This document shows positions 1 to 5,966 of a stretch of DNA of 9,550 nt, piece by piece. This DNA comes from Candidatus Methanomethylicia archaeon (GTDB lineage: Archaea > Thermoproteota > Methanomethylicia > Methanomethylicales > Methanomethylicaceae). Below the pieces are notes generated by a model. That model saw only the letters and a list, made by a program, of their open reading frames with translations. It had not been told where the DNA came from and searched no databases. Position 1 is the stretch's first letter. Each line of letters starts with the position of its first letter. The position numbers were made by a program, and so were the translations under genes. Where the stretch lies: NCBI GenBank assembly GCA_024464205.1, contig JANHAI010000027.1:1-9550 (forward strand), written 5' to 3'.

Positions 1-515
1 CACAGAAGCCAATAAGCCGGATCCTAGATGAGGCGGCGCTTGATGATACCGATGCTCTGATTATCATCAACTATGGAAGGAGTGGGAAGAGCGGGATAAT
101 GTACATCGCGCAGGCACTTGCAAGGACGTCGGTATTGCGAAACCTGACGTCGCTACCCCTTTTGCATGTCGAGAGGTTGGGGGAGGCGGACGGCGCCATT
201 TTGGTATGGAACGAGACTGGAAGCGCACTCGCAGATTTCCTGAAAGAGGAGCTGATGATGCCGATCGTGAGACCAAGCATTAGCCTTAAGAAAACGACAA
301 ATATCGGGGAGCGCGAATTGAGACAGATTCAATATGCCATACCCGGGGACGCGATAGTGGTCAACGGGGTGAAAATCGGCACTTGCCTCGCAGAGCAGGT
401 CTACCTTGTTGCCGAGAAAGGCAGGATCGTGGAAATTATTGGTGGGAAAGCACTCAAGTCAATTAAGAAAGTCAGGATAGATAGCCTTGATGGCGCAATC
501 ATAAAGACTGTCTAG
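1..515 (+). CDS. DUF2117-like protein, C-terminal part (5' truncated by window)
   Basis: The reading frame is open from the window edge (first full codon at base 3) to TAG at 513-515, giving 170 visible residues, so the true start lies upstream. Visible elements are a hydrophobic strand with a glycine-rich turn (DALIIINYGRSGKSG), then LPLLHVERLGEADGAILVWNE, then a C-terminal small-barrel-like stretch with PGDAIVVNGVKIG, VYLVAEKGRIVEIIGG and a closing IDSLDGAIIKT. This order resembles, from memory, archaeal DUF2117 proteins, which occur mostly in methanogens and have no established function. The family call is by remembered pattern only. The gene ends six bases before the convergent DUF134 gene. 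Confidence 0.6.
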   Translation, partial: QKPISRILDEAALDDTDALIIINYGRSGKSGIMYIAQALARTSVLRNLTSLPLLHVERLGEADGAILVWNETGSALADFLKEELMMPIVRPSISLKKTTNIGERELRQIQYAIPGDAIVVNGVKIGTCLAEQVYLVAEKGRIVEIIGGKALKSIKKVRIDSLDGAIIKTV

Positions 516-521
516 GTTACA

Positions 522-833
522 TCATGCCTTATGCAATTCAATCTTCCTGCCTTCAAGGAAGGCTGAGATCAGCTTCTCCTTTCCGCACTCGACTAACCGC
601 CATATGGTATTGCGAGAGACGCCCATCTCGATTCCTGCCTCATCGTAAGTCATCTTCTCAAGCTCGACGAGCCTCAATGCTTCGAATTCCGCAAGATCGA
701 GCTGTATTGGGTTTCCTCTTTCCTCCGGCAGTGGGACCATAGCTTCTGCAAGAGGCGTTCTGGAGACGCTGACCGGCTTCGGGTTCCTCCCGACATAGCC
801 TCTCCTACAACGACAGCAATATCCGCCAGGCAT
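522..833 (-). CDS. DUF134/UPF0251 family helix-turn-helix protein
   Basis: 103 residues, a normal length for the family. The N-terminus has a short cysteine cluster (CCRCRRGYVGRNPKP, with the basic GRNPKP typical of the family). The core LDLAEFEALRLVELEKMTYDEAG followed by MGVSRNTIWRLVECGKEKL is the DUF134 signature, resembling a sigma-70 region 4 type HTH, so it is predicted to bind DNA. I chose ATG 833 because a TATA box sits 23-31 bases upstream, fitting a leaderless message; a longer frame reaches back to 947 but crosses the promoter and the start of the divergent gene. DUF134 genes are commonly paired with or fused to NifX-like domains, as here, so it is a likely local regulator (inference). 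The cysteines might sense metal or redox state. Confidence 0.85.
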   Translation of the reverse strand: MPGGYCCRCRRGYVGRNPKPVSVSRTPLAEAMVPLPEERGNPIQLDLAEFEALRLVELEKMTYDEAGIEMGVSRNTIWRLVECGKEKLISAFLEGRKIELHKA

Positions 834-837
834 GAAT

Positions 838-892
838 TGAGATTTATCACAAAACTTATAAATAGTTAATTGAATATCCGTGATATATCTCA
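838..892. promoter_or_regulatory. Imperfect inverted repeat (candidate operator) flanking the shared promoter
   Basis: The left arm TGAGATTTATCAC (838-850) and right arm GTGATATATCTCA (880-892) are reverse complements at 12 of 13 positions. Arm starts are 42 bases apart, about four helical turns, so both would face the same side of the DNA. One arm lies four bases from the DUF134 start and the other two bases from the NifX-like start, with the TATA box between them. Each arm is itself nearly palindromic around GATATATC. A protein binding both arms could block transcription in both directions; the DUF134 protein is the obvious candidate (inference). Confidence 0.6.
856..864. promoter_or_regulatory. 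Shared archaeal TATA box for the divergent DUF134 / NifX-like pair
   Basis: TTATAAATA reads as a good archaeal TATA box on the plus strand, and its complement TATTTATAA serves on the minus strand. On the minus strand the expected start, about 25 bases on, falls at the ATG at 833. On the plus strand it falls near 885, about ten bases before the ATG at 895. Neither start codon has a clear SD. Whether one box serves both directions is inferred from spacing. Confidence 0.6.
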
Positions 893-894
893 TA

Positions 895-1296
895 ATGGAG
901 TTGAGCAAAGTGAGGGTTGCATTTGTTACTGATGATGGGAAGAGCATCTGCAGGCACTTTGGAAGGGCCAGATATTTTCTGATCGTCGATTATGATAAAG
1001 AGGGCAAAATCAAAAAAGAAGTTGTCTCGAAGAGCGGGTGCCAATCGCACTCGGAAAAAGGGCATGATCTTTTGGAAGAAAAAGTGCATTTAGGAAACGA
1101 TGAAAGACATGAGAAGATGAGCGAGCCGTTGGAAGGTTGTAGCGCCATTATCAGCGGCGGGATGGGCATGGGAGCATTCAAGTCCCTCATGCTCAAAGGA
1201 ATATCGCCAATAATCACAGAAGAGGAGGACATAGAAGAGGCGCTGAAGGATTACCTGGAAGGGAAGCTCGAGAATCACTTAGAGCTGCTTCACTAG
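895..1296 (+). CDS. NifX/NifB-type dinitrogenase iron-molybdenum cofactor family protein
   Basis: 133 residues. The family (Pfam Di-Nase FeMo-co) is visible as VAFVTDDGKSICRHFGRARYFLI at the start and CSAIISGGMGMGAFKSLMLKGISPI followed by EEALKDYLEGKL near the end. Family members are small RNase H-like proteins that carry iron-sulfur or molybdenum-iron clusters. In non-diazotrophic archaea their partner is usually unknown. Between residues about 49 and 76 is a polar Cys/His-bearing loop (C49, H52, H57, H65, H72), and C82 starts the second motif; these are possible ligands. ATG 895 is preferred over an in-frame GTG at 880 because homologues begin close to the VAFVTD strand and 880 lies inside the inverted repeat. 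No nif structural genes are seen. It ends 12 bases before a convergent gene. Confidence 0.88.
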   Translation: MELSKVRVAFVTDDGKSICRHFGRARYFLIVDYDKEGKIKKEVVSKSGCQSHSEKGHDLLEEKVHLGNDERHEKMSEPLEGCSAIISGGMGMGAFKSLMLKGISPIITEEEDIEEALKDYLEGKLENHLELLH

Positions 1297-1308
1297 AGTC
1301 AATTAAGT

Positions 1309-1713
1309 TCAAGGATACGATATGGATCCCTTTATTGCAGTCCCCTTTGAAGTGTAGATGTAAATGAAATAGTCTGCTCCCTCGGGATCGAGTTTGAAAT
1401 TAAGTGGTACCCTAATGGTCGAATTTGCAACCAAAGAAAAAGGACTTTGGAAGGTCGATGAGGAGACTGCGATTCCAGACTGGATCTTAACCATCTTTGC
1501 ACTGACAAGCGTTGCGGAAGAGTTCGAAAAGTTCGTAATGTTTACGCTTACAAGCTCAGAAGTCTTCCTATTGAGTTCGTAATGGGTTATATTCATCGAT
1601 GGTTCGATGGTTATTGCGGATTCCTGGGACCTCAAAAAGCTGTAGGCCGATACTGATGCCACTACAGCCACTGCTAAGAGGACAAGGATTATGAAGGTCC
1701 GTCTTGGCAGCAT
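1309..1713 (-). CDS. Membrane-anchored extracytoplasmic protein of unknown family
   Basis: 134 residues. A single N-terminal hydrophobic segment (about residues 7-24, after MLPRR) acts as signal or anchor. The rest alternates short hydrophobic and Ser/Thr/Asn-rich stretches, as in an Ig-like beta-sandwich domain (ELVSVNITNFSNSSATLVSA, then a FKLDPEGADYFIYIYTSKG end). There are five N-x-S/T sites (NIT twice, NFS, NSS, NST), which fits a surface-exposed, perhaps N-glycosylated, archaeal protein. It has no cysteines, unlike its neighbours. It is the last gene of the minus-strand NosL unit, nine bases after the previous stop. I do not recognise a family; a structural or scaffold subunit for its neighbours is a guess from position. 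Confidence 0.75.
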   Translation of the reverse strand: MLPRRTFIILVLLAVAVVASVSAYSFLRSQESAITIEPSMNITHYELNRKTSELVSVNITNFSNSSATLVSAKMVKIQSGIAVSSSTFQSPFSLVANSTIRVPLNFKLDPEGADYFIYIYTSKGTAIKGSISYP

Positions 1714-1716
1714 CTT

Positions 1717-1724
1717 ACCACCTC
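1717..1724 (-). promoter_or_regulatory. Shine-Dalgarno for the 134-residue gene
   Basis: GAGGTGGT on the minus strand lies three bases before the ATG at 1713 and overlaps the TGA stop (1725-1723) of the upstream gene, implying coupled translation. Confidence 0.6.
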
Positions 1725-2514
1725 AATGCACGAAAGCTGGCGCGCCTAACACCTGAAGTATTGCAGGAATCACTGCTATCGTCCCCAATATGGCGAAGCC
1801 GAGCGCCAGGAGGACGAGCTTTCGAATCGCATCCATTCCAACGCCCTCCAATTCTTTGTTCTTTAAGGAGTAATGCCTCACAGCCAAGCTCCAGAGCACT
1901 AACGCTATCGACAGACCGTAGCTCACAATAACGACGAGGAACATTGGCGCATCATGGAAAACGAAACAGTAGGGGCAAGGGATAGGAGATTCTGCTGTAA
2001 AAACCGTCCTGCAGCAAGGCACTACTACTGGCGTGACGGTGTAGTAGAATGCGACGTCCAGTATCGTGTCAAGAAGCAGCAATGGTAGCAGGACAAGGAA
2101 AATTTTGGAGAGGGTGGATAGAAGCGGGGCCCCCTTTACGCGCCTATTGATCAGGTCGAGGCTGAGCCATATCCCATATGCGAAGAGTACGAAGAGCTTT
2201 AGCCCGGTGTCGATCCATGAATAAGGGCTGCCGGCCTGGCTCACGCCGAATTGGCACATGGCGCCAGGTATCAGGGGGATCAGGCTCTCGTTTGTGACCC
2301 AGAACATCCCGCTTGCAACGATCCTGGACAGCAAAATGACCCAAACGACGGTAGAGAGGAGGTAATAATCTTTCTCGAGGCTATACTTTTCCTCCATGCT
2401 AGCTTTTGCGATTTTTTTGGTTATCCCTAATGCCTTTGTCGCGGCATAGAAAGTTAAGGCTAGACCGAACAGCCCCAACACTAGCATTACTGTTGTGAGC
2501 GCGGTCCAGATCAT
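1723..2514 (-). CDS. Multi-pass membrane protein with CC and CPYC motifs, NosL-linked
   Basis: 263 residues with about six hydrophobic segments, near residues 4-24, 50-72, 103-121, 136-158, 190-212 and 231-256. Cysteines are concentrated in loops: C87 in the loop after segment 2 (MCQFGVSQAGSPYSWID), and C167-C168 plus a CPYC at 180-183 in the loop between segments 4 and 5. If the first segment runs N-in to out, the C167-C183 loop is on the outer side for some helix counts, but I cannot settle the topology. The CC and CPYC pairs could bind a soft metal or form disulfides. I do not recognise the family. ATG 2514 is chosen because a strong SD lies just upstream and it follows the NosL-like stop by one base; an in-frame ATG at 2547 would overlap that gene without need. 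Its place behind the NosL-like gene suggests joint work in metal handling. Confidence 0.82.
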   Translation of the reverse strand: MIWTALTTVMLVLGLFGLALTFYAATKALGITKKIAKASMEEKYSLEKDYYLLSTVVWVILLSRIVASGMFWVTNESLIPLIPGAMCQFGVSQAGSPYSWIDTGLKLFVLFAYGIWLSLDLINRRVKGAPLLSTLSKIFLVLLPLLLLDTILDVAFYYTVTPVVVPCCRTVFTAESPIPCPYCFVFHDAPMFLVVIVSYGLSIALVLWSLAVRHYSLKNKELEGVGMDAIRKLVLLALGFAILGTIAVIPAILQVLGAPAFVH

Positions 2515-2515
2515 T

Positions 2516-3184
2516 TCACTGACCTCCCACTTGGGGCTTAGTAGCAACTGGTCTTAATAGCTTTCTCCATGCTACGACACTCAATAGCAGGACAACTACC
2601 CCAACTATTACCATACTCCCAAGGAACATGTTTGATGGCGGCACATACTGTATTCCAGTCTGGATAAGGCCTGGCAGGGCGGCTGAAACAGTGACTACAG
2701 GGGTGCCATTGGGAAGGGTGTTCTTGAAGACCGTTAGCGGGTTTGACGGGTTGTAGCCGTTCTGGAGCAGGAGTTGGGCGGATGTTTCATTGATTGCCCA
2801 TCGGTTATTGGCGCAGCCCTGTACTATCTTAACGCCTAAAAGCAACCTTGCGCTCTCAGGGGTTACACTGACGACTGTGGAGTTCCTTATCTCTATCACT
2901 GTTTTAGGCGCAGCGGATCCATACCAGCTGTCCATGATTTCTATATGGACATTCGGATGGGCTGCAACCGACCTCAACATGCAGCCAGCGCAGCAGGTCC
3001 AGATCCTCTGGTTCGTATCTACATCGACCAACTTGATGTTGGCCTCCATCTCTGGAGTTATTATCATTCCGCATGCCTCACACCTCGGCGTCCCGTAGTA
3101 CTGGTAATACAGGTAACCTCCTGCGCCCAATACCACTATAGCAACGACGACGAAGGTTAAGGGTATGATGTATTTCGTGTTCAT
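2516..3184 (-). CDS. NosL-like copper-binding protein, anchored by two membrane helices
   Basis: 222 residues. Membrane helix 1 spans about residues 6-25. It is followed at once by the NosL signature RCEACGMIITPEMEANIKL (C35, C38, M40) and by CCAGCM (C64, C65, C68, M69); a lone C124 comes later. A second helix spans about 187-205, ending in a basic cytoplasmic-type tail. NosL proteins are extracytoplasmic Cu(I) carriers that serve nitrous oxide reductase assembly, but NosL relatives also occur without that enzyme. Canonical NosL is a lipoprotein of roughly 170-190 residues with no C-terminal helix; here there is no lipobox and a second helix is added. ATG 3184 is preceded by GGTGG (minus strand) a few bases away; the frame extends to 3265, but those residues are not NosL-like. 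It is the first gene of the minus unit. Confidence 0.8.
   Translation of the reverse strand: MNTKYIIPLTFVVVAIVVLGAGGYLYYQYYGTPRCEACGMIITPEMEANIKLVDVDTNQRIWTCCAGCMLRSVAAHPNVHIEIMDSWYGSAAPKTVIEIRNSTVVSVTPESARLLLGVKIVQGCANNRWAINETSAQLLLQNGYNPSNPLTVFKNTLPNGTPVVTVSAALPGLIQTGIQYVPPSNMFLGSMVIVGVVVLLLSVVAWRKLLRPVATKPQVGGQ
2521..2528 (-). promoter_or_regulatory. Shine-Dalgarno fixing the start of the 263-residue membrane protein
   Basis: GGGAGGTC on the minus strand lies six bases before the ATG at 2514, inside the last codons of the NosL-like gene (its TGA is at 2518-2516). This supports the shorter start and coupled translation of the two genes. Confidence 0.75.
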
Positions 3185-3307
3185 TAATACCACCACTATT
3201 GTAAAGGTAAAGTTCCAAATTAAAGATAATGGAATTGAATTCTTACAATAAGAGAGGCGATACAAAGTTTATTTATGTTCGCGCCTATCTATTACATGAG
3301 ATGCAAA
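3185..3307. promoter_or_regulatory. Divergent intergenic promoter region of the NosL / FtsX divergon
   Basis: This 123-base AT-rich region separates the two transcription units. On the plus strand TTTATTTAT (3268-3276) is a good TATA box, predicting a start near 3298, ten or so bases before ATG 3308. For the minus unit a GGTGG-type SD lies just before ATG 3184, and weak TATA-like stretches exist (CTTTAATT near 3220-3227, or the complement of the plus-strand box), but I cannot choose between them. A small interrupted palindrome GAATTGAATTC sits at 3232-3242. I see no gene here. Confidence 0.55.
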
Positions 3308-3784
3308 ATGAGACTTATCTCACAACCTTTCAGGGTCATGCTTTTGGTACTAATAGTTGCCACTGCTGGCTTTACTGGCATGTTGGCGATGTTCATATCA
3401 GCACACCCTTACTTTAGTCCCTTCCAGCAGCAAGAGCTGCCCAAAGGGTGGATAGACCCAAACACGTATGTCTCTGGGAACTTCACCATCGAAAACGGGA
3501 CGAAAGTGAGAGACATATTTGGCTATGTGGGGGCCGGAGGGCAGTCAATAATGATATTGGGCGTCCAGCCATTGAGGATAGACACGATAGGCGACATTGA
3601 CATCAGGTTCAACGGCATACCGCTCGGCCAGACTAGGATCGAGACCACGCTGGTCGTCAATACATCGATAGCCTCCTGCTGCTTCGTAACACTTGTCCAA
3701 GCGGGCCCCGACAACGTTGTTGAGATATCATCATATGGATTCGAGGGGTTGTTCAGGTACTTGATAATAATACCAACAAAGTGA
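3308..3784 (+). CDS. Exported protein of unknown family with a CC pair
   Basis: 158 residues from ATG 3308. An N-terminal hydrophobic segment (about residues 10-31) serves as signal or anchor. The exported part is beta-rich: SGNFTIENGTKVRDIFGYVG, then VQPLRIDTIGDIDIRFNGIPLGQTRIETTLVVNTS, then an adjacent cysteine pair (C124-C125), and a hydrophobic end (LFRYLIIIPTK). The N-x-S/T sites NFT, NGT and NTS fit a surface location. The start is uncertain: in-frame ATGs at 3275 and 3296 exist, but 3275 lies within the TATA box and 3296 lies at about the predicted transcription start. First gene of the plus unit with the FtsX/LolD transporter; probably its extracytoplasmic partner or substrate (inference). 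No family recognised. Confidence 0.75.
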   Translation: MRLISQPFRVMLLVLIVATAGFTGMLAMFISAHPYFSPFQQQELPKGWIDPNTYVSGNFTIENGTKVRDIFGYVGAGGQSIMILGVQPLRIDTIGDIDIRFNGIPLGQTRIETTLVVNTSIASCCFVTLVQAGPDNVVEISSYGFEGLFRYLIIIPTK

Positions 3785-3790
3785 TTTGGC

Positions 3791-4114
3791 ATGAAGAGGA
3801 TCATAGTTTTACCGATATTGGCGCTTGTGTTCACAGCGTCATTGATGGCATTATGCGCCTACAGCGAGATGGGATGGGGGAATCGGACATACGACAGCGC
3901 ATTGAGAGAAACAATTGGTCTTCCTAGCATAGCCGTAGGGACAAACTATGAGGGCACAAGGAACCCCCTGTTGGAGATATTCGTTAGATCCCTTTATGAC
4001 GTTCCTGGAGGGCACGACTACGTCGTATCTTCAAGCTTCATAGACACGCCGATGAGGCTTGGATTTTACCGGGAGAGTGTCCCAGGGTTTAATATGACGA
4101 TGAGGAAGGGCTAA
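3791..4114 (+). CDS. Small exported protein of unknown family
   Basis: 107 residues with a clear signal-like N-terminus (MKRIIVLPILALVFTASLMALC). A single cysteine (C22) ends the hydrophobic segment, but the residues before it do not make a good lipobox. The mature part is a small polar domain (LPSIAVGTNYEGTRNPLLEIFVRSLYDVPGGHDYVVSSSFIDTP), ending in NMTMRKG. It starts six bases after the previous stop with no obvious SD, so translation may be coupled, and ends two bases before the permease start. I do not recognise a family. Its tight placement argues for a periplasm-side accessory subunit of the transporter. Confidence 0.72.
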   Translation: MKRIIVLPILALVFTASLMALCAYSEMGWGNRTYDSALRETIGLPSIAVGTNYEGTRNPLLEIFVRSLYDVPGGHDYVVSSSFIDTPMRLGFYRESVPGFNMTMRKG

Positions 4115-4116
4115 AA

Positions 4117-5307
4117 ATGATGAAAAAACACAGGAACCTTTTGAATTATTCGTTTGACTGTCTCCGGAGGTACAGGATGAGGACTGCGGTGATACTGATA
4201 ACATTCCTTATTGCAACCACGATGATATCAGCTGTCCTCTTCACAAAGGACGGGCTCGAGAGGGAGGCAGAGTTGAGTGTCGACTCCTCCCCCGATCTTA
4301 CAATCCAATACATCAAGGCAGGAAGGGCCGAGCCGATAAGCACAGCATACATAGATGACATAGCCAAAGTCGAGGGGGTCGATAGGGTACTGAAGAGGAC
4401 ATGGGGGTATGCGGGCATAGGCAGCAATACCTACGTTGTGGTAGGCTTGGATCCGACAGGCCTCGATTATTCCCGAGGCGTGATTACCAGCCTGGAAAGC
4501 GGGCGATTCCTGATGCCAGAGGATGATGGGACGGGGAACGTGGTAGTGGGTAAGTTGATCGCAGGCATGCTAAAAGTGAAAGTCGGCGATGACATGATAC
4601 TCCTTAGCGAATCTGTTGACGCGAACAAATTCCATGTCGTAGGAGTATTCTCAGATGAGTCTTCAATCTACACAGCGGACATGATCGTCATGTGCCTAAG
4701 CGACGCAAACGACTTCTTCAAGATGCCTGAAGGGATGGTCACAGACCTTTGCGTCTATGTGGAGCCAGATCAAATTCCAAATAATGTGGCGGCAAAGATG
4801 ACTTCCATGCCCAATGTCAGAATTTTGGACCAAGATCTACTTCTGAGAGGATACAGGGCAGCATACGGAGCCAGGGGAGGGATATTCACAACGCTTTGGA
4901 CCATATTGCTTGTGGCTATTGCTCTGATTGCATTCAGCCAGGCAATAGTCGTGGGGCATGAGTCGAAGTTCGAGGTCGGCCTTCTGAAGACCTTTGGCTT
5001 CTCCACGCTCGATATAATCGAGGTGAGGCTTGTGGAGAGCGCTGTTCTCGGTTTCTTTGCAAGTTCATTGGGTATGATCATAGGTTTCGTCTATGCTGCG
5101 TACTTCAATGCGCCAGCTCTGGTGGACATATTGCTCGGCTGGGCATTTCTGCCGAAGGAGTTCCACCTCCCGGTATTGGTGAGCGCGACATCAGTATTCT
5201 CTATCTATGCAGTTACTGTGGTTCCGCTATTGATAACCACGGTGGTGCCAGCATGGCTAAATGCAATAACGGACCCAGAGCTCGCCATGAGGAGGGCTGC
5301 AGCATGA
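4117..5307 (+). CDS. ABC transporter permease, MacB/FtsX family
   Basis: 396 residues with the standard MacB/FtsX layout. A short cytoplasmic N-terminus (SFDCLRRYRMRTAV) leads into helix 1 (about 24-43). A roughly 210-residue extracytoplasmic domain with MacB_PCD-type strands follows (KVKVGDDMILL, then FHVVGVFSDESSIYTADMIV). Three C-terminal helices lie at about 256-279, 304-328 and 352-376. After helix 2, EVGLLKTFGFSTLDIIEVRL matches the coupling-helix region that contacts the ATPase. Members drive mechanical work on extracytoplasmic proteins, lipids or peptides more than channel-like import. ATG 4117 is directly followed by a second ATG at 4120; a purine-rich GAGGAAGGG lies just upstream. 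The stop overlaps the start of the ATPase gene. The substrate is unknown; NosL and exported neighbours hint at metal or metalloprotein handling. Confidence 0.9.
   Translation: MMKKHRNLLNYSFDCLRRYRMRTAVILITFLIATTMISAVLFTKDGLEREAELSVDSSPDLTIQYIKAGRAEPISTAYIDDIAKVEGVDRVLKRTWGYAGIGSNTYVVVGLDPTGLDYSRGVITSLESGRFLMPEDDGTGNVVVGKLIAGMLKVKVGDDMILLSESVDANKFHVVGVFSDESSIYTADMIVMCLSDANDFFKMPEGMVTDLCVYVEPDQIPNNVAAKMTSMPNVRILDQDLLLRGYRAAYGARGGIFTTLWTILLVAIALIAFSQAIVVGHESKFEVGLLKTFGFSTLDIIEVRLVESAVLGFFASSLGMIIGFVYAAYFNAPALVDILLGWAFLPKEFHLPVLVSATSVFSIYAVTVVPLLITTVVPAWLNAITDPELAMRRAAA
5289..5296 (+). promoter_or_regulatory. Shine-Dalgarno fixing the ABC ATPase start
   Basis: GAGGAGGG lies seven bases before ATG 5304 within the final permease codons. 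It supports 5304 over an in-frame ATG at 5253, which would add 17 unrelated residues. Confidence 0.75.
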
Positions 5308-5966
5308 TAGAGGTAAGGAACCTGACAAAGATCTTCAACCGCGGCAAGTTCAACGAGACGGTCGCGGTCTCAGACATCAGCCTGAAGATAAAAGACAAGT
5401 CCATTGTTGCCCTCACGGGGCCAAGCGGCTGCGGGAAAACGACCTTGCTGAGCATGATGAGCCTGATTCTCACGCCCACGTCTGGCGAGATACTGTATGA
5501 TGGCGACAATCTGCTTTCAGGTTCGGACAACTTCAAGACGAACTTCAGGAGGATGAACTTTGGGTTCATCTTCCAGCACATCAATCTCCTCCCCCAATAC
5601 ACCACGATTGAGAATATATTGTTGCCATTGTACGCATTCGATGCTGACCCAAAGGAATACGAAGAAAGGGCTTATAGCTGGCTGAAAAAACTTGGCATTT
5701 ACGACAGGGCGACCCACCTGGTGGAGCAGCTCTCAGGGGGGGAACAGCAGAGGGCAGCGTTCGTCAGGGCTTTAATTAGGGAGCCCAAATACATATTCGC
5801 TGACGAACCAACGGTCTTTGTCGACGAGGAGACCTCGCGAATAATTTACCGAATATTCATGGAGCTGCGCGAGGCGGGCAAGACGATAGTCCTCTCGACG
5901 CATGATCCTGAGCTGATCAAGGTTGCTGACGAGGTCTACAGAATAAAGAGGGGGTCTCTTGCCTAA
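5304..5966 (+). CDS. ABC transporter ATP-binding protein, LolD/MacB type
   Basis: 220 residues, the usual LolD length. Motifs in order are Walker A GPSGCGKT (39-46), Q-loop Q91, signature LSGGEQQR (143-150), Walker B YIFADE (163-168, catalytic E168) and the switch STHD (H200). The ATPase should therefore be active and power the adjacent permease from the cytoplasm. ATG 5304 overlaps the permease TGA (5305-5307) in an ATGA arrangement, so the two are translationally coupled. One oddity is the D-loop, which reads EPTVFVDEE where this family normally has EPTGNLD. The stop codon overlaps the stop of the convergent AAA+ gene. Last gene of the plus unit. Confidence 0.94.
   Translation: MIEVRNLTKIFNRGKFNETVAVSDISLKIKDKSIVALTGPSGCGKTTLLSMMSLILTPTSGEILYDGDNLLSGSDNFKTNFRRMNFGFIFQHINLLPQYTTIENILLPLYAFDADPKEYEERAYSWLKKLGIYDRATHLVEQLSGGEQQRAAFVRALIREPKYIFADEPTVFVDEETSRIIYRIFMELREAGKTIVLSTHDPELIKVADEVYRIKRGSLA

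Noticed and set aside
880..894. GTG at 880 as start of the NifX-like gene
   Set aside because: It would begin within the inverted repeat and at or before the expected transcription start, and would add five residues not needed by the family.
834..947. Upstream extension of the DUF134 frame to ATG 947
   Set aside because: It would cross the TATA box and overlap the divergent gene, and the added residues lack family resemblance.
3232..3242. Small palindrome GAATT-G-AATTC in the NosL/FtsX promoter region
   Set aside because: Five-base arms in AT-rich DNA are expected by chance; noted but not called an operator.
3185..3265. Upstream extension of the NosL-like frame
   Set aside because: The residues before ATG 3184 would put a second hydrophobic stretch ahead of a complete signal-anchor, and a GGTGG SD lies right before 3184.
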